Shown piece after piece: positions 10,901 through 22,407 of a stretch of DNA of 64,000 nt. A program made the translations under genes and the position numbers. The DNA is taken from positions 372,001 to 436,000 of the forward strand of contig OOIN01000017.1 of the NCBI GenBank assembly GCA_900323505.1, in the 5' to 3' direction. Under the pieces are notes generated by a model. It made no database searches. It was not told where the DNA came from and saw nothing but the letters and a program-made list of their open reading frames with translations. This DNA comes from Ustilago trichophora. Lineage: Eukaryota > Basidiomycota > Ustilaginomycetes > Ustilaginales > Ustilaginaceae. Numbering within the stretch: position 1 is the first letter of the stretch; each line of letters begins with the position of its first letter.

Positions 10901-13005
10901 AAGCATCCTCTGAGACAGCATCGCCAAAGATCCGAGTGTTCCTAAGCTATAGCAGAGCGTACCTGGCTAGAATTGTGGGACGTTAGCTTTGGTCGGCAGT
11001 GACTCCCTCGTGGGAAATCCGGCCCTACGGATACGCAGGTACAGAAATCAGCGTCTCTCACGGTCATCTCTCACCTTGTGGTGTCAGGTCAGGAGTCTCA
11101 GAAACAGCCTAGAAGCGTCGCGAAGCCTCATTCAGCGCGTTAAACGAGCTCTCTGATTAGGTCCCTGCTGTGATCGGCTTGACATTCCTGTCAACTAGCT
11201 TCCAAAGTCCCCGTTTATCCTGGAAGACACTACTCCAAGTATTCTGGCGTTCCAGCAAGCCTGATACTATGATCCCTGTTTCTTCATCAAGTGGCATCCT
11301 GAGGTGCAAGAGCAATCCTGTACACTGAGCCGAGCAGTGCCGTGATGGTCTCGTCTGAAGCGTGTGTTTGTCCTGCAGATTAGGAGCCACTGCCATCTTC
11401 ATCAAAGATGCATCAGTCCGGCTTGATGATGCATTTGTATTTAGCTAACCCCAGATAGTTGTGCTTGTTCGCGCCTCCTAGAGAGTCACACGTCGACGTG
11501 AGCTCAATCAGCTTCACAAGTTCATTTCTGTCGAACTATGCAGAGATTAATCTCGATTCCTCTTGCTAGACACTCGGGGAGGTTCGGGGGAGGAGTCGAG
11601 CAGATTTTTCAAAGCAGTGAGGGGACGACATCAGTCAAGAATCGGTTGAAAGGTTGAGAAAGTCTGGGGTATCAATTGAAAGCCGTTGAATATCATATCA
11701 AGACAAGAAGGAAACGGCAAAGGAGCGGCAAGAGATGATCACCCGACAGTTGTGTTGATCATCGCCTTGCTCAATGTCAGAGTGAAGTCGTGCAAAATTG
11801 ACAATATGTCCGAGGCCGAGTGCAAATCACTTGCGATCCCATTGGGGCAGATCATGAGTTTCGAGGGGAAGCTTAAGGGTCAACACTGATCCTTCCACTC
11901 CTGCCGAGAGCGAAGCTCCACCTCTTCATGCCCCAACGGCGAAGATACAGCACGCGGGGGATTAGCGTGTACTGGTGCATGCGGTGGTTGACGTGAACGT
12001 GCGGCATCTTGGATAAGAGCTTGAAGAGATTCTTTCTGGTATGTGTGTAGGTGGTTGAAGCTTGAGTGCGGCGTGCGAATGGATGCTCGGCTTGCGAGAG
12101 AATTACGTAACGGTGTTGGCCGTGAGGATAGATAGCTTTGGCGTTTGATTAAGTGAAGAAGTGTTTATCAATGTCGTAGTTATGAGGACGCAGTGGTCGG
12201 AGAAAAAGACACTGCTGCTTATATTGTCCAAGGATTGCTGAGCTGGCCACGGACGATGGCGCTTGCTTGAAACATTCACAATCCAGAACTTACAGTACTT
12301 AGCAGAGAGCGGACCGTGTGAAAATAGCAACAAAGCGCAAAAGACTGCGACCCCAGAGAGGCAACCTGCACGTCATGCGAACGATGGGCACAGTGGCTAT
12401 TTTGGATCTGAATCGAGCGCCCATGTGACGGCTTGGCTTTCTTGCTCGTTCATGAAAAAAGCGGTTGCGAGACAATGATGCAGCAACTTTGCCCTTTTTT
12501 GGCGGTGTACAAACTACGACATGTTGCCATGATTGGCATCTTCGCGATACGTCATTGCGCTCGATTGGACCCTAGAAAGCGGCTTCTTCAAGAGTGAAAT
12601 CTAACATCGAACAAGTATTCGCGCGAAAGAATTGAAATCCGCGAGAGCCGTGCGAGGCGTTGGACGGATCTTGGATTTCCGCCCACGCTGTGCTGTCCAA
12701 CATAGAAAAGGCTGATGGGTGGGGAGAGCGTATGGCGGACTTGGCCTGTTTGTGTTGGGGCCAACACAAGGGATCGGTCAATACCTCGCAAGAAGGTGTC
12801 TGCAAACTCCGCCGGCAGACCCTGATGGCCAACACTTCTGTTGGTAGCTATCTCAGGCGATAGAAGGACTTAAACTCTCCTCTCGACAAAGTGCTAGTCG
12901 TCACGATCAGGCCATTCTTTGCGCTCGGCTCCTCTTCTCCTAGTCACCGACCGCTTTCTCCGCACAATAGATCGACAGCATCGCACTGAAAGCCCGTCTA
13001 CTGGC
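7968..13005. other. Gene-poor 5 kb stretch
   Basis: I see no protein, tRNA or rRNA gene here. Open frames are under ~130 codons, lack domains and often begin with GTG/TTG. Three copies of the 9-mer GTACAGTAC or its complement lie at 8503, 9361 and 9954. Part of the right end is the promoter of the methyltransferase gene. Confidence 0.5.
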
Positions 13006-13016
13006 TATATATACAC
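13006..13016 (+). promoter_or_regulatory. TATA box of the methyltransferase gene
   Basis: TATATATACAC, 45-55 bases before the ATG at 13061. The identical 11-mer recurs at 46512. Confidence 0.6.
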
Positions 13017-13060
13017 TGCAGCAGATAGCAAAAGTACGTACGCCATCCTAGCAACAGCAC

Positions 13061-14152
13061 ATGTCGACAACAATCGCACGAAACACCTTGAAACATCTCT
13101 CTACTTTGTCTTTTGCTCGAGTCGGAAGCACAAGTTCTCTTCTACGGGCACCTACAAGCAACGTCTTCAACGCCGCCAACCGAATCCATCTCGCACCAAT
13201 GAGCAGCGTTGCCGAACCTCAGAATGCTACCACCGGCTCAGCCATGCACAAGATCGCCCGCAACGGCTTTGACTCTTCTGGTGGTTCTGGACTTTACGAT
13301 CGTGCACGACCTTCCTACCCTCCTGCCGCGATCTCGTCGATCATCGCCGAGGCGACCAATGCAGAGTCTCCCTCGCCTTTGCGCATTGTTGAGCTAGGTG
13401 CGGGTACAGGTATCGCTACTCGAATGCTTCTCGCGACCGCCACTTCTGCATCGGCTGATGGCACGCCTCCTCCTGGTATTGCATCTCTGACTGCCATCGA
13501 GCCGTCGGCTGGTATGCGCTCGCACTTTGAGTCTGCCATCGCTTCCGGCCCCAACTCCCTCAAGCAAGAGATGCAGGACAAGGGCCTTCTCTCCCCCTCC
13601 ACCAGCATCTCTGTCGAAGACGGTGCATTCGAATCCTTCGACGCTGGCACAAACAACGACGCAGTTGTCGTTGCTCAAGCATGGCACTGGTGCGCAGACT
13701 GGGACGCAGCCCTTCAGCAGGTAGCCAAAGCCCTACGACCCAACGGAATTCTCGCGCTCATCTGGAACCTCGAAGACAGGGAAGCCGCTCCGTGGGTGGC
13801 GCAGATCCGAGACCTCTACGAGCAGTATGAAGACAACACTCCGCAATACAGGCACATGTACTGGCACGCCATGTACAAGGCCCCTACCTTCACTAGCCAC
13901 TTTCAACCCGACGAGCCAAGACACTACCACCGCATCATCCCCACCACTCTCCAAGCAGTCATCGAGAGGGTTCTCTCCAAATCGTACATTTCAGTCTTGC
14001 CCCAGGAGAAGCAGGACAAGCTGGTAAAGGACATCTCGGACTACCTTAACAACACTCCAGATGAAAAGCTTGGTAGGAAATGGATCGACAAGCAACAGGG
14101 AGTTTGGGAATACCCCTATCGAACCGACCTTCACATTTTCCGCCGTGCCTGA
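13061..14152 (+). CDS. Class I SAM-dependent methyltransferase, possibly mitochondrial
   Basis: 363 aa, ATG at 13061. The first ~45 residues are basic, Ser/Ala-rich and without acidic residues, like a mitochondrial targeting sequence. A second Met (M-S-S-V-A) could give a cytosolic form. The Rossmann core begins I-V-E-L-G-A-G-T-G-I-A-T (motif I, residues ~112-123), followed by A-I-E-P-S (motif II) and V-V-V-A-Q-A-W-H-W (motif IV region). L-R-P-N-G-I-L-A-L-I-W is the usual post-motif III strand. Members of this group (methyltransferase type 11, yeast Crg1/Tmt1-like) modify small molecules or lipids. The substrate is unknown. Confidence 0.85.
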   Translation: MSTTIARNTLKHLSTLSFARVGSTSSLLRAPTSNVFNAANRIHLAPMSSVAEPQNATTGSAMHKIARNGFDSSGGSGLYDRARPSYPPAAISSIIAEATNAESPSPLRIVELGAGTGIATRMLLATATSASADGTPPPGIASLTAIEPSAGMRSHFESAIASGPNSLKQEMQDKGLLSPSTSISVEDGAFESFDAGTNNDAVVVAQAWHWCADWDAALQQVAKALRPNGILALIWNLEDREAAPWVAQIRDLYEQYEDNTPQYRHMYWHAMYKAPTFTSHFQPDEPRHYHRIIPTTLQAVIERVLSKSYISVLPQEKQDKLVKDISDYLNNTPDEKLGRKWIDKQQGVWEYPYRTDLHIFRRA

Positions 14153-14316
14153 GACCATTCCAACGAAAACCTCTCTCACAGAAACTTCATGTATAATATT
14201 ACTCGCCAAATTCTGGCAAAATAAGCAATGCTGTGTCGTTCTAACAAATTTCCTCTGAAATGCACTACCATGCTGTTGTTCAAAAGCTGCAAAATGCATG
14301 GCAGCAACAGAGACAT

Positions 14317-16777
14317 TTACTCGAGGCTCCAAACCGCGACGCCGGTAGGACCAATCTTGCCGTTTTCGCCGCCAAGGAGTAGCTTAGCGCCCTGGGGAGC
14401 AGCAGGAAGATCAATCTCATCAGGACCGTAGTTGAAAGCCCACAGTGCATTACCGTTCTTCCTGAATCGCAGGTCTGTGCCGAGATCCGTCTTGCTTCCC
14501 TCTGGTGTCCCGCCAAAGATGGTCTGCACGTTGGCCTTGCCAGCCAAGTCGCCGAGGTACGAGACGAGGAAGTCAACGGGTGTGTATGCCGAAACGTAGT
14601 GCGTCTCCTTGTCGCCGTCCTTGTTACCGCAGGTGGCGGGGGCGCCGTTGCGGTAGCCGTAGTAGGTAGCGGATTGGTCGATGGGGACCGAAGCGTTCTT
14701 GCCATCGCGGTCGCACTCGATCCATTCGACCCAGCCAGAGACGTTGTACTGCTTGCCACCGTACGAGATCATGTCGCCGAAACCCTCCTTGATGGTCTCT
14801 ACCCGGACGACCTTCATGGGGAGCACGTCACGAATGGGGCCGTTGCTAGGTGGGAGACCATCGGGAATCGAGAGTGCAGCGACTTTGGATGCCGATCGAG
14901 GACCAAACACGGTCAGACCTTTGTAGTTGGACCATGTCTCGACAAATTCTTTGCTGATGACAGGCATACTGGGGACAACAACCATCTTGTACCCATCCAG
15001 AGGCGTAGTGGGACCGACAACATCAATGTTGAGACCGAGCCTGCGCAGAGCAGTGTACCAGTTAAAGACGAGAGGGAAGTACTGCATCGAAGCATCCTGG
15101 AAGCCTTCCATGTCAGTGTCCCATGTGCCGGACTGTGGCTCAGCCTCCATCAACCACTGCGCGGCGTAGTCGAAGACGAGTGCGACCTGAGCCTGACCTT
15201 CGGTTTTGTTGAGCATGGGGGCGTTGTCCGAGACATCCCTCTTGTTCTGATCATTTGACTTGAAGAGGCTCATCATCTTGGGCAGGTCCTCGTTAACAAC
15301 CTGCTGCTGCTCGAGGTAAGCGTGATCGGGGACGTTGTCGCGACGAAGCATAGCAGCATGCATCTGCTCCTGGGCATAAGGCACCTCACGCCATCGGAAG
15401 ATGTTAGACATGCTTCCGCCGTGCGCGAATGTCTCGTGCTGCCAGAGTCGGACCATTCCAAGCTTTGGAGACGGGTTATAAGGAGCCCAGTTTACCGGTC
15501 CTACAGTGTTCAAGAGGAAGGGGGGGATAAAATAGGCACGATCGTCAGTAAAGTCAAAACAAAGAAGAATTCTCGGTGCTTGGAATCGAAAACTTACCTG
15601 GCTGCTGCTCCATGATACCGAAGGGACCCGCGGTCTTGTTGTAAGCAGCACCGGCGACACCGCGGTATAGATCGTGGTGAAGAGCCTGGAAATCGGGCGT
15701 GCCAGTGCGACCGTACTTGATCTTGTCAGCATCCGAGATCCAAGAGAATTGCTCGGTGTTGCCCAAGGGGTACGAGTCCCATGTTGCAAGATCCAGACCG
15801 GTCTCGCGAGCAAGCTTGAAGTGGTCAAAGTCGAGGAAAGCACCCATGAAGTTGGTGGTGATGGCCTTGTCAGAGTACTTGCGGATGGTGTCAACCTGGT
15901 CCTTGGCGTACTCGATGGTCATGTCGGACGAGAAGTGGTAAAAGTCGAGTCGGCCAGCAGGGCTGCTTTCAGTGACTTCGAGCATGGGAAGATTGATCTG
16001 GTCGAAGGACTGGTAAGTGGACGACCAGAAGACACGACCCTCCATCTGGTTGTAGAGGGTGATGTTGTTGTTGTACTTGTCTGCGAGCCATGCCTGCCAT
16101 CGCTTGCGGGCATTCTGGTCATATGTGCGGACGGTCGAGTGGCAACCGAGCTCGTTGTCAATCTGCCAGGCAGCAACCGCCTCGTGGCTGCCGTAGCGTT
16201 TGGCCATGGCCTCTACGAAACGCTTGGAGAGCATGCGGTAGTCAGGCGACGAAGTGGAGTAGTGTCGTCGCGAGCCGAATCTCCTCTGACGGCCCTGAGC
16301 ATCGGCGCCGAGGATGTCGTAGTTGTTCACCGCCCAGATGGGTGGTGTGGCGGTGGGGGTCCCAAGGATGACCTTGACACCCTGCTTATGCAGTGCCTCG
16401 ATAGAGCGGTCGAGCAGCGACCAGTCGTAGTTGCCATCGGTGGGCTCAAGGATGGCCCAGTCAAACTCGCTAATTCGTGCATACGAGAGGGTGGCGTTGG
16501 CCATCTTGGCGGCGTCATCGTCCCAGAGGAAGTCGGGCCATTGCGCCGGGTAGTAGTCGACAGCAAAGTGAAGACCCTTTGGCCATCGCGAAGTGTCTGG
16601 CTTTCGGGTTGGAGAGAAGGGGTATTCTTTGGTGTTGTCCACATCGGGCTGGATGTAGTCTCGAGCGAAGAGTGATGAGGACTCGAGGTTGAAGTCGCGC
16701 GAGCTAGGAAAGGCGGACGACAAGCTCGGCAACAATGCCACAAAGGAGGCAAGCTTTGCCCAGTTACCGGCCAACAT
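14317..16777 (-). CDS. Secreted beta-galactosidase, GH42, two exons
   Basis: Exon 1 is 16777-15598, the intron is 15597-15501 (97 bp, GTAAG...TGTAG) and exon 2 is 15500-14317; 787 aa. The splice restores Q-Q-P-G-P-V-N-W. An N-terminal signal peptide ends near L-S-S-A-F. The TIM barrel begins G-L-H-F-A-V-D-Y-Y-P-A-Q-W. The acid/base is Glu209 in Q-I-D-N-E-L-G-C, and the nucleophile is Glu390 in G-I-M-E-Q-Q-P-G, directly before the intron. Exon 2 holds W-Q-H-E-T-F-A-H-G-G, the trimerisation domain and the C-terminal beta domain. N-glycosylation sites (N-N-I-T, N-V-S) fit an extracellular enzyme. It would release galactose from beta-galactosides, plausibly of plant cell walls. Confidence 0.9.
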
Positions 16778-18799
16778 TCTTACTTCTTTGTAGAGGGTGA
16801 GAGAGGCCGAGGGTAGAATAGATAGGTGATGTCGTAAGGAGGGCGAAGATGAGCAAATGTTGAACGAGATGGTTTTATACTAGACTCGTTCTCAACGGAG
16901 CCCTCGACCCAGTCACAGAGTCATGGGCTCCAGTTCTATGCCTCGGCGTGGACATGCTGTGTCGGCTAAGGCTACACTAAGCAGCGATCATTAGGAACGG
17001 GCGAATGAGGAGGTGTGGTGACCCCGCATTTAGAGTGAAGCAAAAGGTGTTGGGCGTTGTCGGTGTTTGTCGAATCGGAATAAAATTGACCGTCCGAGGC
17101 TGTCCGAAGCGAAGCTGAGAGTGGGGGGAGGCTTGTACTGAGAGCGACGACGCTGTGCTGCGAGTGCTCTTGCGGGGTACAGCATACAGCATCGGACCAA
17201 GAGGGCATGCCATAATGGAAAGAAGATCTCCGAACTCCGACAGCCGCGGCGAATTCTGTCTTCTGTGACAGTGTCAAGTGATGGAGAGGTGCATCAGTGT
17301 GACATTCCAGCCCTCTTTTTCCTTTCTGGGGATCATGCAATCCTTGTACTCGGCTAAATTTCTTGTCCAGCAGCGCTGTTGCTACGGTACTCGAGTCTGC
17401 AACAACTTCCTTCTCAACACTCTGTTGCTAAGCGAAAGGCGTTCAACGGAAACGGTCGGACGGCCTTGATCGGTCTTCGGCACTTGCTTGGTCCCCCTTA
17501 TGCCACCTCTTTCTATGCCCACTCCCTCGTCTTTGACAAGGTTGACCGGTACAACTTAGCCCCACAAGCCGGTGCTTTGAGCGGCTGCCGATGGATGTAT
17601 AACCATAGCCGCTCATGCGCAAGGGTGCGGATGCATCATCTGAGCCTGCCACGTTTGTTTTTAGCGCGCTTGATCTTGTTGCGGATGAGCTAGGAAGACA
17701 GCGTTCAGCACGAATGCTTGGCTTACCGCCCTCCTCGAACACTACCTTCAGCAGTACTTAGATGAAGATACGAGGTCGTCTGCGCACGCGGACCTTGCAC
17801 TGCTTTGCACGAGGTGGACATTGCTTTGTATCCTCGAGATCGTTTTTAAAGCGCCATGCAGCGAACGATGCAGCGCTTGAGAAGCGGAGAAGCAAGACTG
17901 TACCTTGGACAAGAGTGTAAAGTGGACCAAGTAGGATCATCACGCTAGCTAAAGCTCTTTGAGACTGTGATATTGCTTGAAAGCTATCACGGACGTTCTG
18001 TCAACCTTCCAAGTTCAGTCCAAGTGTTGGCTAGGATACTGAGGAGACATGCAGATGCCTCTCACGATGGAACTCATGACGAAAGGACTTGTGAGGACAC
18101 AATAGTATCTGCGGAGAACTTTGTTCATGTCGTGAGCCCGTGACGAGAGTTGTTGTCGTTCGAGCTGATCATTCTTGCTTAGCTGCACCGTCGACAAGTG
18201 CGCAGCGTATCGAGTCCTTGATCGATGCATGGTGGAACTTGCCCACTTTGCGATAGGGTACGGCTACGACTCAAAGACCGCTCCACTGTGCCTCGTTGAC
18301 GATGACAGATATCAATTGGGTCTGGTGTCTTGTAAAGAAATCAAGATGTTTTTGTGCCACCTTTTTGGGATGAATTTTCGAAGGCTTCGAAATGCACGCG
18401 TGCATATCTGTCGAGTGACGACAGCTAAGACTCTCAGACGCACGAGCCCCGTACAGAGCAGACCCTGAACCCTCTCACATGCACATGCAGCCTCACTAGA
18501 CCTTGCTGACTCCTTTTTGCTCATGACATTCTTGGCATCTTGAACTCATCTCTCTCATCTCAACGAAGCGTAGCATTGCACCGACAAGGGACGCTACTGC
18601 ATCTGTCTATGTACAACCACGATCAACGGCGACCACATCATTAAGGCCTGACACCTGGAGCATCGACAAAGGTAACAAGCCTAGAAGTAGAATAGCGAAT
18701 GACCTCGTCGCACAACAGATATCATTTTACTAGACTTTCACCTCCCGTCTAGCATCTTGTGCAGATTAAACCATTCGTAGCTGTACCTGCGCTTCCAAG
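16778..18799. other. Intergenic, 2 kb
   Basis: Divergent upstream regions of the GH42 gene and the Na+/H+ antiporter. A minus-strand TATAAAA lies at 16873-16879, ~95 bases before the GH42 ATG. No further gene is recognisable. Confidence 0.5.
16873..16879 (-). promoter_or_regulatory. TATA box of the GH42 gene
   Basis: TATAAAA on the minus strand, ~95 bases upstream of the ATG at 16777. Confidence 0.55.
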
Positions 18800-20803
18800 A
18801 TGGCACTCAGCTTCGAGGTGACCACCCTCAATCTGCTCTGCACCGCGTTTGGTCTATTCTTTCTCCCCTATGGTACCTTTTCGTACCTCATCAAGGAGCG
18901 GCTCTTTCTCGGTGAAGCGCCGCTAGCCGTCCTCATCGGCATAGGTCTGGGTCCCTATGGTCTCGGCGGTATCTTCAACTGGGCATCAAAGGAAGTCAAC
19001 ATGGACGAAATCTCGCTCGGATTGTGTCGCGTCGTCATTGGCGTCCAGCTCACTTTGGTTGGCGTGCAATTGCCGTACAAGTATCCTTGGATCGAGATTC
19101 GCAGTCTTGTCATGCTGCTTATTCCTATCATGACTGTCATGTGGCTCGCAACTACTCTCTGTATCTGGCTGGTGATCCCATCGCTGCCGCTACTCGCTGG
19201 TCTCGTCCTTGCGACTTCTGCTACGCCTACCGATCCCGTGCTGTCCAACGCTATCGTCAAGGGTGCCTTCGCCGATCAGTACGTCTCACCTCGTCTTCGT
19301 AACCTCATCTCAGCAGAGAGTGGCGCCAACGATGGCTTCGGGTATCCTTTCCTCTTCCTCGCAGTCCACCTTCTCAAGCTCGAGACAACCTCTGACGCCC
19401 TGACTGCCTGGCTCTTCGAAACGTGCCTATATACTGTCGGAGGTGCGATACTCTACGGTATTGTCGTTGGCTACGTCTGTCGCCGTCTGATTGAGTTTTC
19501 TACCGATCGCAACTTGATCGACAAGGAGAGCTTCCTTCTTTACGGAGCAGCAATGGGAGTGTTCATCATTGGCTCTGGCGGTGTCATGAACTTTGACGAT
19601 CTTCTTGCCGCTTTCGTTGCTGGCAATGCGCTCTCTTGGACCGACTTTTACCGCGAGCAGTGCGAAGAGTCCGAAGTCGACAACTGCCTGGATCTGCTCC
19701 TCAACCTTGTGTTTTTCAGCTTTCTCGGCGCTACTATTCCGTGGGACTCGTTCAACGATCCCGACAACGGAATCACACCTGGAGGATTGGTGCTGATGTG
19801 CATCCTGGTGCTTCTCTTCCGACGACTGCCTGCAATGCTCGCTTTCTACCGCTACGTTCCAACGCTTCATGATATCTCGGAAGCTTGCTTCATCGGCTAT
19901 TTTGCTCCCATTGGTGCTGGTGCACTCTTCTATCTTGGCGTCATCCTGGACGAGTTCAAGCCGGACGATCCATCACCCGTAGCTAAACGCATTCGAGTGC
20001 TGGCCAAACCCGTCACCTACGCGCTCATCTTGTCTTCGATCATCGGTCATTCGCTCGCCATCCCACTCGTCAAGATAGCGTTCCAGTATTTCGACGTCAA
20101 GTCTATCAAGCTCGATGGCGAATCTGACGTCGACGAGGATGACATCAAGCAACACGAAGACTCGCATGACGAAGACGAAGAAGACCACTCTGCAGAGAAC
20201 GATACTCAACGAGACAATTTACGCCCACGAGACTATGCCCGACCCATCTGCAGCCGCCGCGAAGAATCCGAAGTAGAAGAAGACTACGAACAGGGCGCAC
20301 ACTGGGATCCACGCTACTCTCATAGCGCCACTGACTCTCGACGTAGCTCTCGCGCCGACGACAGTGAGCACTCGGAATCTTACCGTCATTCGAGCGTGCA
20401 TCGTCCCGAGAATAGACGGCGTGTCAGCCACCGAGATGAGCCAGAGTGTAGTGGTGCTTACCACGTTGATGGGTCCTGGGACGATCGTGCCTCCTGGCGT
20501 GTATCTAGCGGTCACAAATTGGGCCCGCATCACCAGCTGAGAAGAAACGAACAGACGGGTCAGCTCGAGTTGGATCCGCGCATGTACACGATAGAGCACG
20601 GCGCGCCTTTCCACACACGAAGGAAGGGCGGTAGCGGAAGGAGCAGAAGTCAGGCAAGACGCAGGAGAAGCACCATCACTAGCGGTATAAGCGATTGGGA
20701 AGAGGGACAGGAAGACGAAGATCAGCAAAGCCTGTTGGAGCAAGGTCGTCGCAACTCTACTGCTCCTGGTGGGTCATATGGCAGCATGAACAATCACTCG
20801 TGA
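18800..20803 (+). CDS. Plasma-membrane Na+/H+ antiporter, Nha1/Sod2 type (CPA1 family)
   Basis: 667 aa, ATG at 18800 (M-A-L-S-F-E). About twelve hydrophobic segments fill residues 1-430. The ion-binding signature A-T-S-A-T-P-T-D-P-V-L-S-N is followed by E-S-G-A-N-D-G-F-G-Y-P-F, as in Nha1, Sod2 and Cnh1. The hydrophilic C-terminal tail (~230 residues) is acidic first, then rich in Arg, Ser and His. It is shorter than the tail of budding yeast Nha1. The protein exports Na+ or K+ in exchange for H+ and serves salt tolerance and pH balance. The gene ends convergently with the Nas2 gene, with ~130 bases between stops. Confidence 0.9.
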   Translation: MALSFEVTTLNLLCTAFGLFFLPYGTFSYLIKERLFLGEAPLAVLIGIGLGPYGLGGIFNWASKEVNMDEISLGLCRVVIGVQLTLVGVQLPYKYPWIEIRSLVMLLIPIMTVMWLATTLCIWLVIPSLPLLAGLVLATSATPTDPVLSNAIVKGAFADQYVSPRLRNLISAESGANDGFGYPFLFLAVHLLKLETTSDALTAWLFETCLYTVGGAILYGIVVGYVCRRLIEFSTDRNLIDKESFLLYGAAMGVFIIGSGGVMNFDDLLAAFVAGNALSWTDFYREQCEESEVDNCLDLLLNLVFFSFLGATIPWDSFNDPDNGITPGGLVLMCILVLLFRRLPAMLAFYRYVPTLHDISEACFIGYFAPIGAGALFYLGVILDEFKPDDPSPVAKRIRVLAKPVTYALILSSIIGHSLAIPLVKIAFQYFDVKSIKLDGESDVDEDDIKQHEDSHDEDEEDHSAENDTQRDNLRPRDYARPICSRREESEVEEDYEQGAHWDPRYSHSATDSRRSSRADDSEHSESYRHSSVHRPENRRRVSHRDEPECSGAYHVDGSWDDRASWRVSSGHKLGPHHQLRRNEQTGQLELDPRMYTIEHGAPFHTRRKGGSGRSRSQARRRRSTITSGISDWEEGQEDEDQQSLLEQGRRNSTAPGGSYGSMNNHS

Positions 20804-20930
20804 TAAAAATGTCAACGGGCATATTCGAATGCCTGCCTCCCTTTGTACTTCACAGCCGAATGGAAAAAGTGATGTTGTCATGAGCGATATGCTGCTGATC
20901 GAATCGAGTCGTTCTTACTCGAGTCACGAG

Positions 20931-21614
20931 CTACAAGGGCAAAAGATGACAACCGAGCAAACCTCTTCCACCCCAGTCGGCTCTTGGAAGCAATGTCAAC
21001 GCTACTGCCTGTGCGACTGCTTCCCTTCTAACCAACAGCTGAATGCTTGTTCCGTCGACGACTACTCCCGGTGTTGCGAGTGCTCCGAGACCTTTCGGGC
21101 TTTCCGCCGTCACAGATCCGAATCTGAGGATCTGGTCGCCTTGCTGAAGACCGGCAGTCTGAGCTGGGCTGCTTTCTGCTACCGAATTGACCCGTGCAAA
21201 GGCCTTGAGCTGCTCATCTTGGTTGGTCTTGTTCCTCGATGCTGGCTGTGGCGCCGTATCACCATTGATGGCAAGTTCTAGCAGCTTGGATACGCGATCG
21301 CGCACCGCCTTCATGTCGTTCCGCAAGACATTGATGCGCTGTCTTGCTATTCGAATGGCCATGAGATCCTTGTTGGCAAGAGGGAAGCCTTGTGCGTCGA
21401 TCAGGGGCGTTTGCATGTTGACGCCGTTAGATGTCAGAACGGCCATGTGGCGTGAGATGTCGACGTCGAGTTGCTTTTGGAGGTTGACGAGGGACATGGC
21501 TTCTGTTCGAGCAGCGGTTGGTTCGGTTGGAAGTGGTTGGGAGAGCGCGGAGCTCACATCGACGTCGGCGGCCGATGGGGCATTGTGAATATCGAGGTTG
21601 AGATCTGTGGACAT
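20931..21614 (-). CDS. NAS2: 26S proteasome assembly chaperone Nas2/PSMD9 (p27)
   Basis: 227 aa. The frame opens at TTG 21665; the first ATG is 21614 (M-S-T-D-L-N). The N-terminal helical part (A-M-S-L-V-N-L-Q-K-Q-L, then G-F-P-L-A-N-K-D-L-M and I-R-I-A-R-Q-R-I) matches the Nas2 region that binds the Rpt5 C-terminus. A PDZ-like domain follows: F-A-R-V-N-S-V-A-E-S-S-P-A, then A-G-L-Q-Q-G-D-Q-I-L-R-F-G. The length is close to yeast Nas2 and human PSMD9. It acts in the cytosol and nucleus on proteasome base assembly. Confidence 0.9.
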   Translation of the reverse strand: MSTDLNLDIHNAPSAADVDVSSALSQPLPTEPTAARTEAMSLVNLQKQLDVDISRHMAVLTSNGVNMQTPLIDAQGFPLANKDLMAIRIARQRINVLRNDMKAVRDRVSKLLELAINGDTAPQPASRNKTNQDEQLKAFARVNSVAESSPAQTAGLQQGDQILRFGSVTAESPKGLGALATPGVVVDGTSIQLLVRREAVAQAVALTLLPRADWGGRGLLGCHLLPL

Positions 21615-22407
21615 GTTGACGAAGCTGTTGTTCGAGTTGAAAGGATCAGAGGAAGGGGTGGACAAAGTGCAAGACAGCCAAGTGGTTGTCAGAAGAAAGA
21701 TGAGCTAGCGTCGTGGACCCTGAGCTTTGACCACAAGCCAAATTTGGGAGATTGTTGAACACTTGCTGCTCTAACATATTTCCATCTCGTTTTGGCTACA
21801 TGCTGCCTCTCGCTCGTCACTATTCTTCCAACGCCGGCTTCCGGTCTATTTCGCCCAGTCACACCTTGGCATTTGCTTGTACCGTCAACGTTGATGAGTT
21901 TGTTGGGCTCACCGTCTGGTGCCAAAAGACAAAGACGCTTGCCCAATCATTCGTGCAATGCAGAAAACTGGAACCCGGGTTGTGGCATTCGGAAGTGGGA
22001 TTGGAAAAAAATGTCAGGTTGCATGACACTTTTTTTAATGAACTGCCATGGTTTCTTCGTGCAGTACAAATAGAAACTCATGCACACTGATCCAGCAAAG
22101 TCGGCCCGGTTTCCATGAGGCGGTGAAGCGTTACGCAGTGACTTTTTTGATGGCACGGCTAGAAACTTAATGCCGAACCTCCACGTTCCTTTTTTTTCTT
22201 CATTTTCTCTGTATCTGGCGCAAGCTCTCTTTCCAAGAGGCTTTGTGCAATGGTGGGTACAGTACACTCAAGACAGCATGGCATAGCGTCATGATCGTAC
22301 AAAAGTAGAACCGGTCCGACCTTGCTTCTCTACCACCTCCCTCCCCATCATAGACTGACCTTGTAGGATTGCCGGAACAGTCCCAGCAAGTGAAAGCGTT
22401 CGACATT
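21615..22407. other. Divergent intergenic region
   Basis: Promoters of the Nas2 gene and the alpha/beta hydrolase gene, ~790 bases. It includes one GTACAGTAC 9-mer at 22257, ~150 bases before the hydrolase ATG. No gene seen. Confidence 0.5.

Noticed and set aside
15674..16675. Long + strand frame opposite GH42 exon 1
   Set aside because: Val/Gly-rich shadow; the minus strand carries the catalytic residues and the signal peptide.
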